Of a DNA stretch of 64,000 nt, positions 28,946 to 38,800 are shown one piece after another; positions within the stretch are counted from its first letter, which is position 1; every line of letters begins with the position of its first letter. The DNA comes from Posidoniimonas corsicana. GTDB lineage: Bacteria > Planctomycetota > Planctomycetia > Pirellulales > Lacipirellulaceae. The DNA lies in NCBI RefSeq assembly GCF_007859765.1, contig NZ_SIHJ01000001.1:1054767-1118766 (forward strand). Reading direction: 5' to 3'. The notes beneath the pieces are model-generated. The model was not told the origin of the DNA, did not search any database, and worked only from the letters and a program-made list of their open reading frames with translations. The position numbers were made by a program, and so were the translations under genes.

Positions 28946-30451
28946 ATGTCTCGTCTCACGCACCGCACCTGGAATCCAGCGGCTCCTGCATTGGCAGCTG
29001 TGGTTGTCGCAGGGATGTGTCTGTCGCCCGCGCACGGCGTCATCACCCATCAGTACCTCTTCAACTCGGGCAACGGCACCGAAGTTCTGGACTCGGTAGG
29101 GTCCGCCCACGGGTCCACCCACGACGGCGTCGCCGGGATGTCGCCCTTTGTCAACACGGCTCAGAGCCGACTGACGCTCAACGGGACTTCGTCTCACGCC
29201 CAACTGCCCGCCGCCCAGATCGCAATCAACACCTATAGCGCTCTCACGCTCGAGATGTGGATGGCCCAGACGGGGAACGTGAACCAATTCACGTTCGCCG
29301 CCGGCTTCGGCCGCACGAGCGACGGCTCGAACGGCGAGTCCGCCAACCTCGGCTACGACTACCTGATGATGCAGCCGACTCGCGGACCAGCCGACCAGGG
29401 CAGCCGCGGCGCCATCTCGCTGGGAACGTTCGACGGCGAGGTGGGCGTCACTGACGGCAACCGTGACCTCAACGACGGCGGCCTGCACCACGTGGTGATG
29501 ACCGTTACTGACACCGAGTTGGGCTACTACGTTGACGGCGTGCAGATTGGCACCGCTCCGTTGAGCACCGAGTCCGGCCCGTCGCTAAGCACGGTCAGCA
29601 ACGACCTGGCCTACCTTGGCCGCGCCCTGTACCCGGACCCGTACATGCAAGGCTCGATCTACGAGTTCAGCATCTGGGACGAGGCGCTGAGCGAGCTTGA
29701 TGTCGCCACCCGCTTCTCGGCCGGCTGCGTCGACACCTGTGGTGAACGGTATCTGGAAATTGACCGTGTGACGGGTGAGGCGACGTTGGTGAACACGCTC
29801 GCCAACGAGCGGTTCTACACCTACACCCTTGAGTCCGCGGCCGGCGCGTTGAACCCGGTCGGCTGGAATTCGATCGCCGACACCGGCGACTCGGACAGCG
29901 GCGGCTCCATCGACCCCAACGATGTATGGCTAGAAACCTCCAGCCTGCCGACCAACCTGTCGGAGAACGAGCCCATCGATGGCGGCGGCGACGACGGCGC
30001 TCTGATGGGTTCCGGATTCTCGCTTGGAAATATCTGGAGCAAGTCCCGCTTTGAGGACCTGACGATGCAGGTCACGATCCTGGAGGCCGACCTGGTCACG
30101 GAGCGGATCGAGCCGATCGCCGTGCGCTTCGTCGGCAACAACGACCAGCCGTTCAGCCGCAGCGACCTGGACGTCGACGGCGACATCGACGCCGACGACT
30201 ACGCCGCGCTGCTGTCGAATCACCTGACCGCGATCCCGGGGACCACCGCGTTCGAGACCGCCCCCTTCGGCGACCTCGACGGCGACCTGGACAACGACTT
30301 CAACGACTTCCGCCTGTTCAAGAACGACTTCATCGCCGCCAACGGCGCCGAGGCGTTCGCGGCCCTGGGCGCCACGCCGGCCCCCGAGCCGACGGCGGCC
30401 CTGCTGGCCCTGCTGGCCCTGACGCCGGCAGCCGTTCGTCGTCGTAGTTAG
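28946..30451 (+). CDS. Secreted LamG-domain PEP-CTERM protein
   Basis: 501 residues from the ATG at 28946, where a good signal peptide begins (ALAAVVVAGMCLSPAHG). Residues about 32-240 are a LamG/concanavalin-like jelly roll (YLFNSGNGTEVLDSVGSAHG, LTLEMWMAQTGN, LGYYVDGVQIGT), likely carbohydrate-binding. A dockerin-like Asp-rich pair lies at about 410-465 (DLDVDGDIDADDYAALL and DLDGDLDNDFNDFRLF). The C-terminus is a PEP-CTERM tail: APEPTAALLALLALTPAAV and RRRS. Probably processed by an exosortase not in this window. First plus-strand gene of the locus, next to the XylR-type regulator. Confidence 0.85.
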   Translation: MSRLTHRTWNPAAPALAAVVVAGMCLSPAHGVITHQYLFNSGNGTEVLDSVGSAHGSTHDGVAGMSPFVNTAQSRLTLNGTSSHAQLPAAQIAINTYSALTLEMWMAQTGNVNQFTFAAGFGRTSDGSNGESANLGYDYLMMQPTRGPADQGSRGAISLGTFDGEVGVTDGNRDLNDGGLHHVVMTVTDTELGYYVDGVQIGTAPLSTESGPSLSTVSNDLAYLGRALYPDPYMQGSIYEFSIWDEALSELDVATRFSAGCVDTCGERYLEIDRVTGEATLVNTLANERFYTYTLESAAGALNPVGWNSIADTGDSDSGGSIDPNDVWLETSSLPTNLSENEPIDGGGDDGALMGSGFSLGNIWSKSRFEDLTMQVTILEADLVTERIEPIAVRFVGNNDQPFSRSDLDVDGDIDADDYAALLSNHLTAIPGTTAFETAPFGDLDGDLDNDFNDFRLFKNDFIAANGAEAFAALGATPAPEPTAALLALLALTPAAVRRRS

Positions 30452-30513
30452 TTCGCCCCGGCGATTGAACAAACTCATCCGCATCTTTGCGACACCCTAA
30501 TACTGGCATCAGC

Positions 30514-32085
30514 ATGAATACTTCGATTTACAGCAAGTGGCGTCGGCGTGGCTGCGTGGCGTTGGCCGCGGCGGCCGCGGCCATCAGCGGCGGCCAGGCG
30601 GCCCAAGCGGTCACCATCGCCCACTGGGACTTCGAATCGGACCTCATCGCGGGCTCCGCGGTAAACGGACAGGTGGTCTCACCGGCTGTCACCCAGGGCG
30701 TTTTCAACGCCGCGGTCCCCGATATCTCAGGGAACGGCAATCACCTCTCCCGCTTCTCGGTGGCCGACGCCGGCTTTGCGGTGATGCAGTACAGCAACGT
30801 CGTGCTGCCTGGCAGCAAGACGGGGTCTACCCTCAGCGTGGTCGGCGCCCCTGGCGACTGCTGTGAGGTCCTCTCTTCGGACGGCGACCTTGAGGTCGGC
30901 GGCAACAAGGTGGCCGACTCTTTGACGGCCTGGACGATCGAGGCGTCGGTCAACTTCACCGACTCCGCGGGCTGGCAGACGATCGTTGGCAAGGACGGCT
31001 TCGGACAGGCCACCAACGGCGACGGCAACCAGGCCACGCTCTACTTCCAAAAGAAGGGCGACGGCTCCGAAGGGTTCCGCATCAACTACGTCGACGTGCT
31101 CGGCAACGTCCACCTGGCGGACAGCACCACCACCGCGGTCGCGGGTGAGTGGTACAACCTGGCCGCCACCAACGACGGCAGCACCCTCCGCTTCTACGTC
31201 AACGGCGTGGAAGAGTCCGCGACTGACCTGACGCTAACCTCAACCGACACGCGGCTAGCCGCTCTCGACGAGTCGGGAATCGCCGGCGACGACGCCACCG
31301 GCGACGCGCCGTACGTGTGGTCGATCGCCCGCGGCATGTACAACGACAACCACGGCGACCGCGTGAACGGCTACATCGACGACGTCCGCATCAGCGACGT
31401 GGCCCTTACGCCCGAACAGTTCTTGAACGACGAGGTCGCGGGGCTCACCCTCGTCGTGAACCACACTACGGGCGGCGTGTTCATCAGGAACGACAAGGGC
31501 GTCGCGACTTCGCTGGACTACTACCAGATCAACAGCGAAGGCGGCTCGCTGATGACCGCCGATTTCAATGGCTCGACCGGCTGGGATTCCCTCAGCGACC
31601 AGGACGCCGACGCCATCGGCCCCGGGCTGGGCGAGAGCTGGGAAGAGGTCTCCGGCGCAATCTCGTCCAATCTGCTTTCCGAGCAGTTCCTGCAGGGCAA
31701 CACCTCGCTCAACAACGGCTTCAACGTCGCCCTCGGCGCCCCGTACACCGGGGGCAACAACGGCGACCTTGAGTTCCTCTACTCGGAGGCCGGTTCGAAC
31801 GCGCTGAAGCTCGGCAAGGTGGTCTACACTGACACCGATCCGATGAACCCCGAAGGCCTGCCGGGCGACTACAACAATGACGGGTCCGTCGACGCCGCCG
31901 ACTACACGGTCTGGCGTGACGGCAACTCGCCGGACAGCTCGCAGGCGGGGTACCAGCTGTGGCGTGACAACTACGGCACCTCCCTGGCTGGAGCCGAAGC
32001 CGCCAGCGCGGCGCCTGAGCCCGCTACGGCGATGCTGCTGTGCGTCGTCGGCGGATCGATGCTCGTCGGTCGCCGCCGCAAGTAG
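30514..32085 (+). CDS. Secreted LamG-domain PEP-CTERM protein with dockerin-like module
   Basis: 523 residues from ATG 30514; a start 27 nt upstream only adds a short hydrophilic leader. Signal peptide to about AAQA, LamG domain at about 27-310 (HWDFESDL, LTAWTIEASVNFTDSAGWQTI, RFYVNGVEESATDL, GYIDDVRISDVALTPEQF), a linker domain, the dockerin-like module GDYNNDGSVDAADYTVWRD and QLWRDNYG, and the PEP-CTERM tail APEPATAMLL...GRRRK. Follows the first LamG gene by 62 nt with the same plan but little identity outside the modules. A strong terminator follows. Confidence 0.85.
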   Translation: MNTSIYSKWRRRGCVALAAAAAAISGGQAAQAVTIAHWDFESDLIAGSAVNGQVVSPAVTQGVFNAAVPDISGNGNHLSRFSVADAGFAVMQYSNVVLPGSKTGSTLSVVGAPGDCCEVLSSDGDLEVGGNKVADSLTAWTIEASVNFTDSAGWQTIVGKDGFGQATNGDGNQATLYFQKKGDGSEGFRINYVDVLGNVHLADSTTTAVAGEWYNLAATNDGSTLRFYVNGVEESATDLTLTSTDTRLAALDESGIAGDDATGDAPYVWSIARGMYNDNHGDRVNGYIDDVRISDVALTPEQFLNDEVAGLTLVVNHTTGGVFIRNDKGVATSLDYYQINSEGGSLMTADFNGSTGWDSLSDQDADAIGPGLGESWEEVSGAISSNLLSEQFLQGNTSLNNGFNVALGAPYTGGNNGDLEFLYSEAGSNALKLGKVVYTDTDPMNPEGLPGDYNNDGSVDAADYTVWRDGNSPDSSQAGYQLWRDNYGTSLAGAEAASAAPEPATAMLLCVVGGSMLVGRRRK

Positions 32086-32124
32086 CCGCCCTGGCGTGCT
32101 ACGATCCTCGCTGCAATTCTCCAA

Positions 32125-32158
32125 CTGCCGCCGCCTGCTAGGCGGCGGCAGTTTTTTT
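32125..32158 (+). terminator. Rho-independent terminator
   Basis: Perfect 11-base stem CTGCCGCCGCC/GGCGGCGGCAG with a 5-base loop (TGCTA) and seven T residues. Separates the LamG genes from the GH51/GH43 pair. Confidence 0.93.
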
Positions 32159-32335
32159 GTTCGTGTTCCGCGGGACCACCATTCGTGGACGGAAGAATCC
32201 GATATTTCTTCCGCCGGCGGCGTGTCTTAGGCGCCGGCTCGTGGTTGAATCCACTGTCGGCGGGGCGTCCCCCTTGCTGACTTGCTCATCTGTGCCGGCT
32301 AGCCTGAGTCGGCCCGCTGCGGATCGCAGAAAACA

Positions 32336-34846
32336 ATGAAGTCTCCCGCAAGATTGCTCCTGGCCGCCGCCCTGATCTGCTGGGTTTCTCCCCATGCAGC
32401 CGAATCGCAGGAGGAGCAGGTTACGATTCGTGTCGGTGTCGACAAGCCGGGCCACGAGATTGGCCCCCGACTCATCGGCGCCTTCTTTGAGGACATCAAC
32501 CTCAGCGGCGACGGCGGCCTGAATGCGGAGCTGATCAAGAACGGCTCGCTGGAGATCCCCAAGACGCTGCTGGGATGGAGCACCGTGGGCGAGGGCGTTA
32601 ACGCCGCGCAGGCGACCGAGGCGCCGCTGTCGGCCGCCAACCCGACCTTCCTGCGGCTCACGATCGAGCGTCGCCGACCGGACGGCGGCGTCGCGAATGA
32701 GGGGTTCCGCGGCATGGGTCTCCGTGAGGGAGAAGCGTACCGGTTCTCGTTCCAGGGGCGCGCCGAGGCGGGCCGCAGTGCCGAGCTGCTGGTGAAGCTG
32801 ATGGACGAGTCGGGCGAGGCGATCGCCGAGGGCTCCATTAAAGTGGAAGGCTCCGCCTGGCGCGAGCACGAGGCGGAGCTCACCCCCTCAAAGACCGCTA
32901 AACGGGGCGCCCTGCAGATCTGGCTCAAGTCGGGTCGCCTGGTGGACCTCGACTCGATCTCGCTCTGCACCACCGACACCTGGCAGGGCCGGCGCCACGG
33001 CCTGCGCCGCGACCTGGTGCAGCTGCTGGCGGACTTGAAGCCGGCCTTCTTCCGGTTCCCGGGCGGATGCATCGTTGAGGGGAGCCAGCTCAAGTACCGC
33101 TACCAGTGGAAGACCACCATCGGCCCCCGCGACGAGCGGCGGCTGATCGTGAACCGCTGGAACACCGAGTTCGCGCACCGGCCCACGCCGGACTACTACC
33201 AGTCGTTCGCGGTCGGGTTCTACGAGTACTTCCTGCTGTCCGAAGAGATTGGCGCCGAGCCGCTGCCGATCATCAACTGCGGCATGGCCTGCCAGTTCAA
33301 CACGGGCGAGCTGGTCCCGCTGGACGAGCTCGGCCCGTACATCCAGGACGCGCTGGACCTGATCGAGTTCGCCAACGGCCCGGCCGACAGCGAGTGGGGC
33401 GCCAAGCGGGCCGCGATGGGCCACCCCGAGCCGTTCGGCATGAAGCTGCTCGGCGTGGGCAACGAGCAGTGGGGTCCCGAGTACTTTGAGCGGTACGAGC
33501 GGTTCGCCAAGGTGCTGGCGGAGCGCCACCCGGAGATCGAGCTGATCTCGACCTCCGGCCCGTTCCCGTCCGGCGAGCGGTTCGACTACGCGTGGCCGCT
33601 GCTCCGCAAGATGGACGTGCCGATCGTCGACGAGCACTGCTACGCCATGCCCGACTGGTTCCTCCGCGAGGCCCACCGCTACGACGACTACGACCGCGAA
33701 GGGCCGGAGGTGTTTATGGGCGAGTACGCGGCGCAGTCCGTGCAGATTGTGTCGCCCCGCAACCGCAACACGCTCCGCTGCGCCCTGGCCGAGGCCGCGT
33801 TCTTGACCGGCGTCGATCGCAACTCCGACATCGTGACTATGAGCGCCTACGCGCCGCTGCTGGCGCACGAGGACGGCTGGCAGTGGCGGCCCAACCTGAT
33901 GTGGTACGACAACCTCACCAGCTACGGCACGCCCAGCTACTACGTGCAGCAGCTGTTCAGTCAGCACAAGGGCGACCGTGCGCTGCCCGTGGAGGTCAAC
34001 GACGCGCGCCCGCCGGCGCCCATCGCCGGGCGGTTCGGCCTCGGCTCCCACAACACGGCTGTCGAGTACCGCAGCATTGCGGTGACCAAGGACGGAGAAA
34101 CGATCTGGGCGGCCGACAAGCAGCTCGACGCAGAAGACTTCATCGTTCACGACGGCGAGTGGGACGTGCAGCCGGGGCTGCTCGCCCAGCCCCGCCGCAG
34201 CGGCTCGGCGCGGGTGGTGTTCGGCAGCGCCGACTGGGCCGACGCCACCCTCACGTGCCAGGCCCGCAAGACCGGCGGCCGCGAGGGCTTTTCCGTCTTC
34301 TTCCGCTACGGCCCGGGCGGCTCGCGGATCGAATGGAACATCGGCGGTTGGGAGAACACGCGACACGGGCTGATCGGCCAGCAGGCGACGCACTCCACCA
34401 CGCCCAACCAGCTGGTCAGCGCCGAGGGCACAGTAGAGCCCGACCGCTGGTACGACATCCGCATCGAGACTTCCGGCGAGCGGGTACGCTGCTTCTTGGA
34501 TGACGAGCTCGTCCACGACATCGAGATCCCTGTGCCGGCGATCGACAGTGTGTTCGCCAGCGCCGCGCTGGACACGGACCAGTCGCAGGCCATCGTCAAG
34601 GTGGTCAATCCGACCGACGACGCCACATCCGTACGGCTCACGCTCGACGGCCTGCCCAAAGCGGAGGTCGCCTGCAAATTGGTACAGCTCACTGGCAATC
34701 CAGAAGACGAGAACTCCATCGAGGCGCCCAAGCGGGTGAGCCCCGCCGAGTCGAGCGTCAACCTCGCCGCGGGCGACTTCGTTCACGAGTTCCCGCCGCA
34801 CTCGTTCAGCATCCTCCGCATCCCCGTCGAGGCAACCGCCCCGTGA
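32336..34846 (+). CDS. Secreted alpha-L-arabinofuranosidase (GH51)
   Basis: 836 residues with signal peptide (LLLAAALICWVSPHAAES). It removes arabinofuranosyl side groups from arabinan or arabinoxylan. Starts with IGPRLIGAFFEDINLSGDGGLNAELIKNGS split for quoting as IGAFFEDIN and GGLNAELI, then an inserted CBM4_9-like region (about 95-215), the TIM barrel with FFRFPGGCIVEG, acid/base Glu377 in GVGNEQWGPEY, and nucleophile Glu463 in VFMGEYAAQ. A LamG/DUF1080-like jelly roll lies at about 600-740 (FSVFFRYGPGG, WYDIRIETSGERVRCFLDD) before the final beta-domain. Its TGA overlaps the GTG of the GH43 gene. Extracellular or periplasmic action is expected. Confidence 0.9.
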   Translation: MKSPARLLLAAALICWVSPHAAESQEEQVTIRVGVDKPGHEIGPRLIGAFFEDINLSGDGGLNAELIKNGSLEIPKTLLGWSTVGEGVNAAQATEAPLSAANPTFLRLTIERRRPDGGVANEGFRGMGLREGEAYRFSFQGRAEAGRSAELLVKLMDESGEAIAEGSIKVEGSAWREHEAELTPSKTAKRGALQIWLKSGRLVDLDSISLCTTDTWQGRRHGLRRDLVQLLADLKPAFFRFPGGCIVEGSQLKYRYQWKTTIGPRDERRLIVNRWNTEFAHRPTPDYYQSFAVGFYEYFLLSEEIGAEPLPIINCGMACQFNTGELVPLDELGPYIQDALDLIEFANGPADSEWGAKRAAMGHPEPFGMKLLGVGNEQWGPEYFERYERFAKVLAERHPEIELISTSGPFPSGERFDYAWPLLRKMDVPIVDEHCYAMPDWFLREAHRYDDYDREGPEVFMGEYAAQSVQIVSPRNRNTLRCALAEAAFLTGVDRNSDIVTMSAYAPLLAHEDGWQWRPNLMWYDNLTSYGTPSYYVQQLFSQHKGDRALPVEVNDARPPAPIAGRFGLGSHNTAVEYRSIAVTKDGETIWAADKQLDAEDFIVHDGEWDVQPGLLAQPRRSGSARVVFGSADWADATLTCQARKTGGREGFSVFFRYGPGGSRIEWNIGGWENTRHGLIGQQATHSTTPNQLVSAEGTVEPDRWYDIRIETSGERVRCFLDDELVHDIEIPVPAIDSVFASAALDTDQSQAIVKVVNPTDDATSVRLTLDGLPKAEVACKLVQLTGNPEDENSIEAPKRVSPAESSVNLAAGDFVHEFPPHSFSILRIPVEATAP

Positions 34847-35856
34847 GAATCGCCGCCGTCGTTGTGCTGACCGTTGTCGCCGCCGCGAGACTCGAAGCCG
34901 AGCCGCCGCTGCTGACCGGCGACGTCATGACGCACGACCCGTCGTCGATCGTCAAGCAAGGCGACCAGCACTACCTATTCCACACCGGCCGGGGGATTGG
35001 GCTCAAGTCCTCCCGCGACCTCGTCGAGTGGACACAACAACGCGGGGTGTTCGACCGCGACGCCACGCCCGACTGGATCGAGAAACACGTCCCAGGCTTC
35101 CGGGGGCACTACTGGGCGCCCGACGTGGTGTTCGCCGACGGCAGGTACCGGGTGTACTACTCCGCGTCGCGATTCGGGCAGCAGGCATCGGCGATTGGGC
35201 TGGCAACCAACGAGACGCTCGACGCCCAATCCCCCAACTACGCCTGGCGGGACGACGGGGCGGTCGTGACGTCGACCCCCGACGCGCCGTACAACGCCAT
35301 CGATCCCTCGGTGCTGATCGATGACCAGGGCCGTCACTGGATGACATTCGGCTCGTTCTGGAAGGGGATCTACCTCTTCGAGCTCGATGCGAAGACGGGG
35401 CTCCCCGCCGATCCCAACGCGGCGCCAACGCGAGTGGCGTCCGCCACGGAGATCGAGGCGCCCACCCTCATCCAGCGCGATGGGTGGTTCTACCTGTTCG
35501 TCAATCATGGGCTGTGCTGCCGGGGCGTAGAGAGCACCTACCGAATCCTGGTGGGACGCAGCCGGACGCCAACCGGGCCCTACCTGGATCGCGACGGGCG
35601 CGACCTAGTCGATGGGGGCGGCACGCTGTTGCTCGACAGCCAGTCGCCGAGGATTGGACCAGGCCACGTCGCGCCATTTGCGTGGGCGCCCGCTCAGGGG
35701 TTCGGCTTCCACTACTACGACGCCAACCAGCGGGGCCTGTCAAAGCTCGGTCTGGCCGACTGGCAGTGGTCCGAAGACGGCTGGCCGACCGCCGCGGACG
35801 TCCGGCTTGCGGGCGAAGTCGAACGCCCCCGCCGACGGCGCCGCCAAGCCGAGTAG
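34843..35856 (+). CDS. Secreted GH43 arabinanase (endo-1,5-alpha-L-arabinanase-like)
   Basis: 337 residues from a GTG inside the GH51 stop (GTGA). Short signal peptide. Five-bladed propeller residues: catalytic base Asp32 in MTHDPSSIV, Asp154 in NAIDPSVLID, and acid Glu205 in TEIEAPTLI, with WAPDVVF between. The spacing and the HDPS/IDPS motifs are those of GH43 arabinanases. Coupled to GH51, so backbone cleavage and debranching of arabinan are made together. Two Cys (GLCCRGVES) near the active site side are a family feature. Confidence 0.9.
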   Translation: MRIAAVVVLTVVAAARLEAEPPLLTGDVMTHDPSSIVKQGDQHYLFHTGRGIGLKSSRDLVEWTQQRGVFDRDATPDWIEKHVPGFRGHYWAPDVVFADGRYRVYYSASRFGQQASAIGLATNETLDAQSPNYAWRDDGAVVTSTPDAPYNAIDPSVLIDDQGRHWMTFGSFWKGIYLFELDAKTGLPADPNAAPTRVASATEIEAPTLIQRDGWFYLFVNHGLCCRGVESTYRILVGRSRTPTGPYLDRDGRDLVDGGGTLLLDSQSPRIGPGHVAPFAWAPAQGFGFHYYDANQRGLSKLGLADWQWSEDGWPTAADVRLAGEVERPRRRRRQAE

Positions 35857-35891
35857 CGTCCCCCCGCTGGGGAAGATGGCGGCGGCACTAC

Positions 35892-38800
35892 CTACCCGCG
35901 CCGTGAGCGGCATCCGACGCCGGCCAGGCAGACTCCGAGCAGCAGCGTTGTTGGCTCGGGAACCGACCGGGCCGAACTCGCTGCCGTTGCCCCGTAGTTG
36001 GTCCGCCACACGTTGTAGTCGGCGGCGTCTACCTGCCCGCTGCCATCGCCATCGGCGGCTAGGTCCTCGGTCGAACCGAGGCTGTCACGCCACACCGTGT
36101 AGTCGGCGGCGTCCACCAGCCCATCGCCGTTGTAATCGCCAGCAATTGATGCAGAAGTTACAGCAAGCACACCGGCGGACTCGAGCTGCGAAAGGTCCCA
36201 CGCCAGCGGGGCGCCCAACTCGGGAAGCAGCACCGCGTCGAAGCCGCCCGACTTGACGCCGCCCCAGTCAAGAAGGTTGTAGCTATCGCCGGCGGCGGGC
36301 GAGTAGCCGTCCAGCAGCCGAACATCCAGGCCGCCCGCCGCTGCGATGTCGCCGCTCACGAGCAGCTGATCAAAGCTGTCGGCGGCGCCGATGTCGATCT
36401 GAAGCACGCCCGCGAACGATTGGACGAAGTTGCCGTCCACCATCAGCACGCCCGCCGAACCGCCCGGCGACACGTACCCGTTATTCAAGACGCTCCCCTC
36501 GATCTCCCCCTCGCCGTCGATGGCGCCCAACAGCCCGACCTCGACAAGCGGCGCCGACAGCGTGCCGGCCGGCGAGACCGTCAGGCGGCCAATGCCCTCG
36601 TCGGAGCCGACTTCCACCCGCTCATCGACCATCAGCCAGCCACCCGTCACGGCGAGCGAAGCGTCGTCTCCGCTGGCCACGCCCACCTGGAGGAGTCCGG
36701 CGTGCTGGCCGACCGCGTCGACCACCACGGCGCCGCTGGAAATCACGGCCGTGTCGTGCCGCGAGGGCTGCCAGTAGGACCCGGCCGTCACGCCGCCGTC
36801 GTCGGTCCGCCAGTTCAGGATGTCCGCGTAGCGGGCGTTAGCGGCGCCCTCAAACGCGATTGGCGTAGGGGCCGGGAACTCGCCCTTCTCGTTGATTAAC
36901 TCGATCAGGTTGATGTAGCCGTCGTTGTCGAAGTCCAGGTTCCAGTCGCTCGCCAGATTGGGGTTGAGCCCGTGGGCGACCTCCCAGACGTCGGGCATGG
37001 CGTCGCCGTCGGTATCGTAGCCGGCGGGGTGGCTGGTCTGCGGCGCCGCCAGCAACGCGCTGAGCTCCCCCGAGTTTGGCGCGGAAGCGCCGATGGGCAC
37101 GCCGGTGAAGTCCGTCAGGTTGCCGATCACGCGGGAGTCAATCGCGTCGCGGTCCCACCACCAGTTGCCCACGTGGTCGCGGACCTGGTTGTACGCGTCG
37201 GGCGCGGCCTGCGTCGCTACGGACGGCGTGTTGAAGGGGGTCGCCATCTGGGTGAGGGTCTGGTCGGTGACGGGCGTCGAAACCCGGAACATCGCCCAGC
37301 CGGTGTCGGTCCCGTCCAGCACCCCATCGGCCGGGACGCCGCCCGGCGCGTCGTCCGGGTCGATATAGTTGCCCGACTGGTACACGCGGGAGTCGACGTT
37401 CTTGTCCACGGCGAACGCGTAGTTGGGGCTGCCCTCGGTGCCGGGGCCGGCGACGATGTAGTTGCCGACGTAGTTGATGTCGGAGTACTCCTGCTCGTCG
37501 TCGCTGCTGCCGCCGGTGTAGCTGGCGCGGTCTCGGAAGTTGTAGACCACGTTGTTGCGGAAGTCGGCGGTGAGGGTCTCCCCCTCGTAGGTGCCGAACC
37601 GGGCCTGCCGGCTGGCGTTGTTGGCGTACAGGTTGTGGTGCATCGTTACGTTCGAGCTGATCTTGGGGCGGAGCAGCGACCCGTACGCGTGGTTGTTGAC
37701 CAGCGCGTCGTTGATCATGGTGTACTGCACCGTGACGTTCGTGTTGTTGTTGGTGACCGACAGGATCTCGTCCTCCGACCACGAGGCTGAGAGGTGATCG
37801 AGGATCATGTTGGTCCCGAGCCCGCCGCCGGCGAAGGTGATGGAGTCCTGCCCGTCGCCCGTTCCCTTGCGGAACGACATGTAGCGGAGCACCACGTTGC
37901 GGTTCTCCTTGCCGCCGCTGTGGGTGAGCTGCACGGTGTCGCCGTAGACGGTCACCGGGCTGGGCGCGGTCTGCCCGGCGATGTAGTAGTTCGACAGGTT
38001 CTTGATGTCGATGTTGTCCGAGATCTGGATCGTGCCGCCAACGTCGAACACGACGATCTTGTTCGAGCTGTTCTGCTGGAACGCCTCGCGGAACGACCCC
38101 GGGCCGTCATCGTTCAGGTTGGTCACGTGGTAGACCGTGGCGTCCGCGAACCACCCCCCGGCGGGCGCGGCGCCGGAGAACGTCCCCCCGAAGCCCTCGG
38201 CGCCCGGGAAGGCCGGCGCCTGTGCCGTGACGGCCCCAGGCAGAAGCAGACCCGTGGCAAGCACCAGGCAGGGCAGGGCGGCGCTTCGCGACCGGGCGAG
38301 GAGGCCCGCCGCCAACGACGCCATGACCAGCACGGCCGCCGCCGGCTCGGGCGCCCCGTCCGCGTTGGCGTCCGGCGTGGGCGCCGTCGCGCCGAAGTTG
38401 CTCCGCCAGACGTTGTAGTCCTCTTGGTCCACTCCGTTCATCCCGTCCCCTGCGTTGTTGATAGCCGTTTCGTCCGCTGCACCTAGCGAGTCGCGCCATG
38501 CGGTGTAGTCCCCGGCGTCCACGACGCCGTCGTTATTGAAGTCTCCCGCTAGGGCAGGCGCGGTCTCGAACGCACCTAGATCGGGGGCCGCCCCGGCAAA
38601 TGGCAGGCCGACGTCGACGCCGGCGTCGATCAGCCCGCTCCCGGGCGCTAGCCGCAGGAAGTCGCTCACCGGCAGGCTGCCGTCGGCCTGACGCGGCCCC
38701 CTGGCGATGCTGTCATCGAGCGACAAGAAGTCGCTGCTCTGCACGCTGATGCGGTTCCAGGTGTTGAACGAGCTGGTCACCCCCGACTCGAATACGTCCG

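Noticed and set aside
32888-34801. 637-codon open frame antisense to the GH51 gene (others antisense at 6436-8229 and 43415-44908)
   Set aside because: High GC content keeps opposite frames open. These frames are Arg/Val/Gln-rich, carry no recognisable motifs, and oppose genes with complete catalytic sites.
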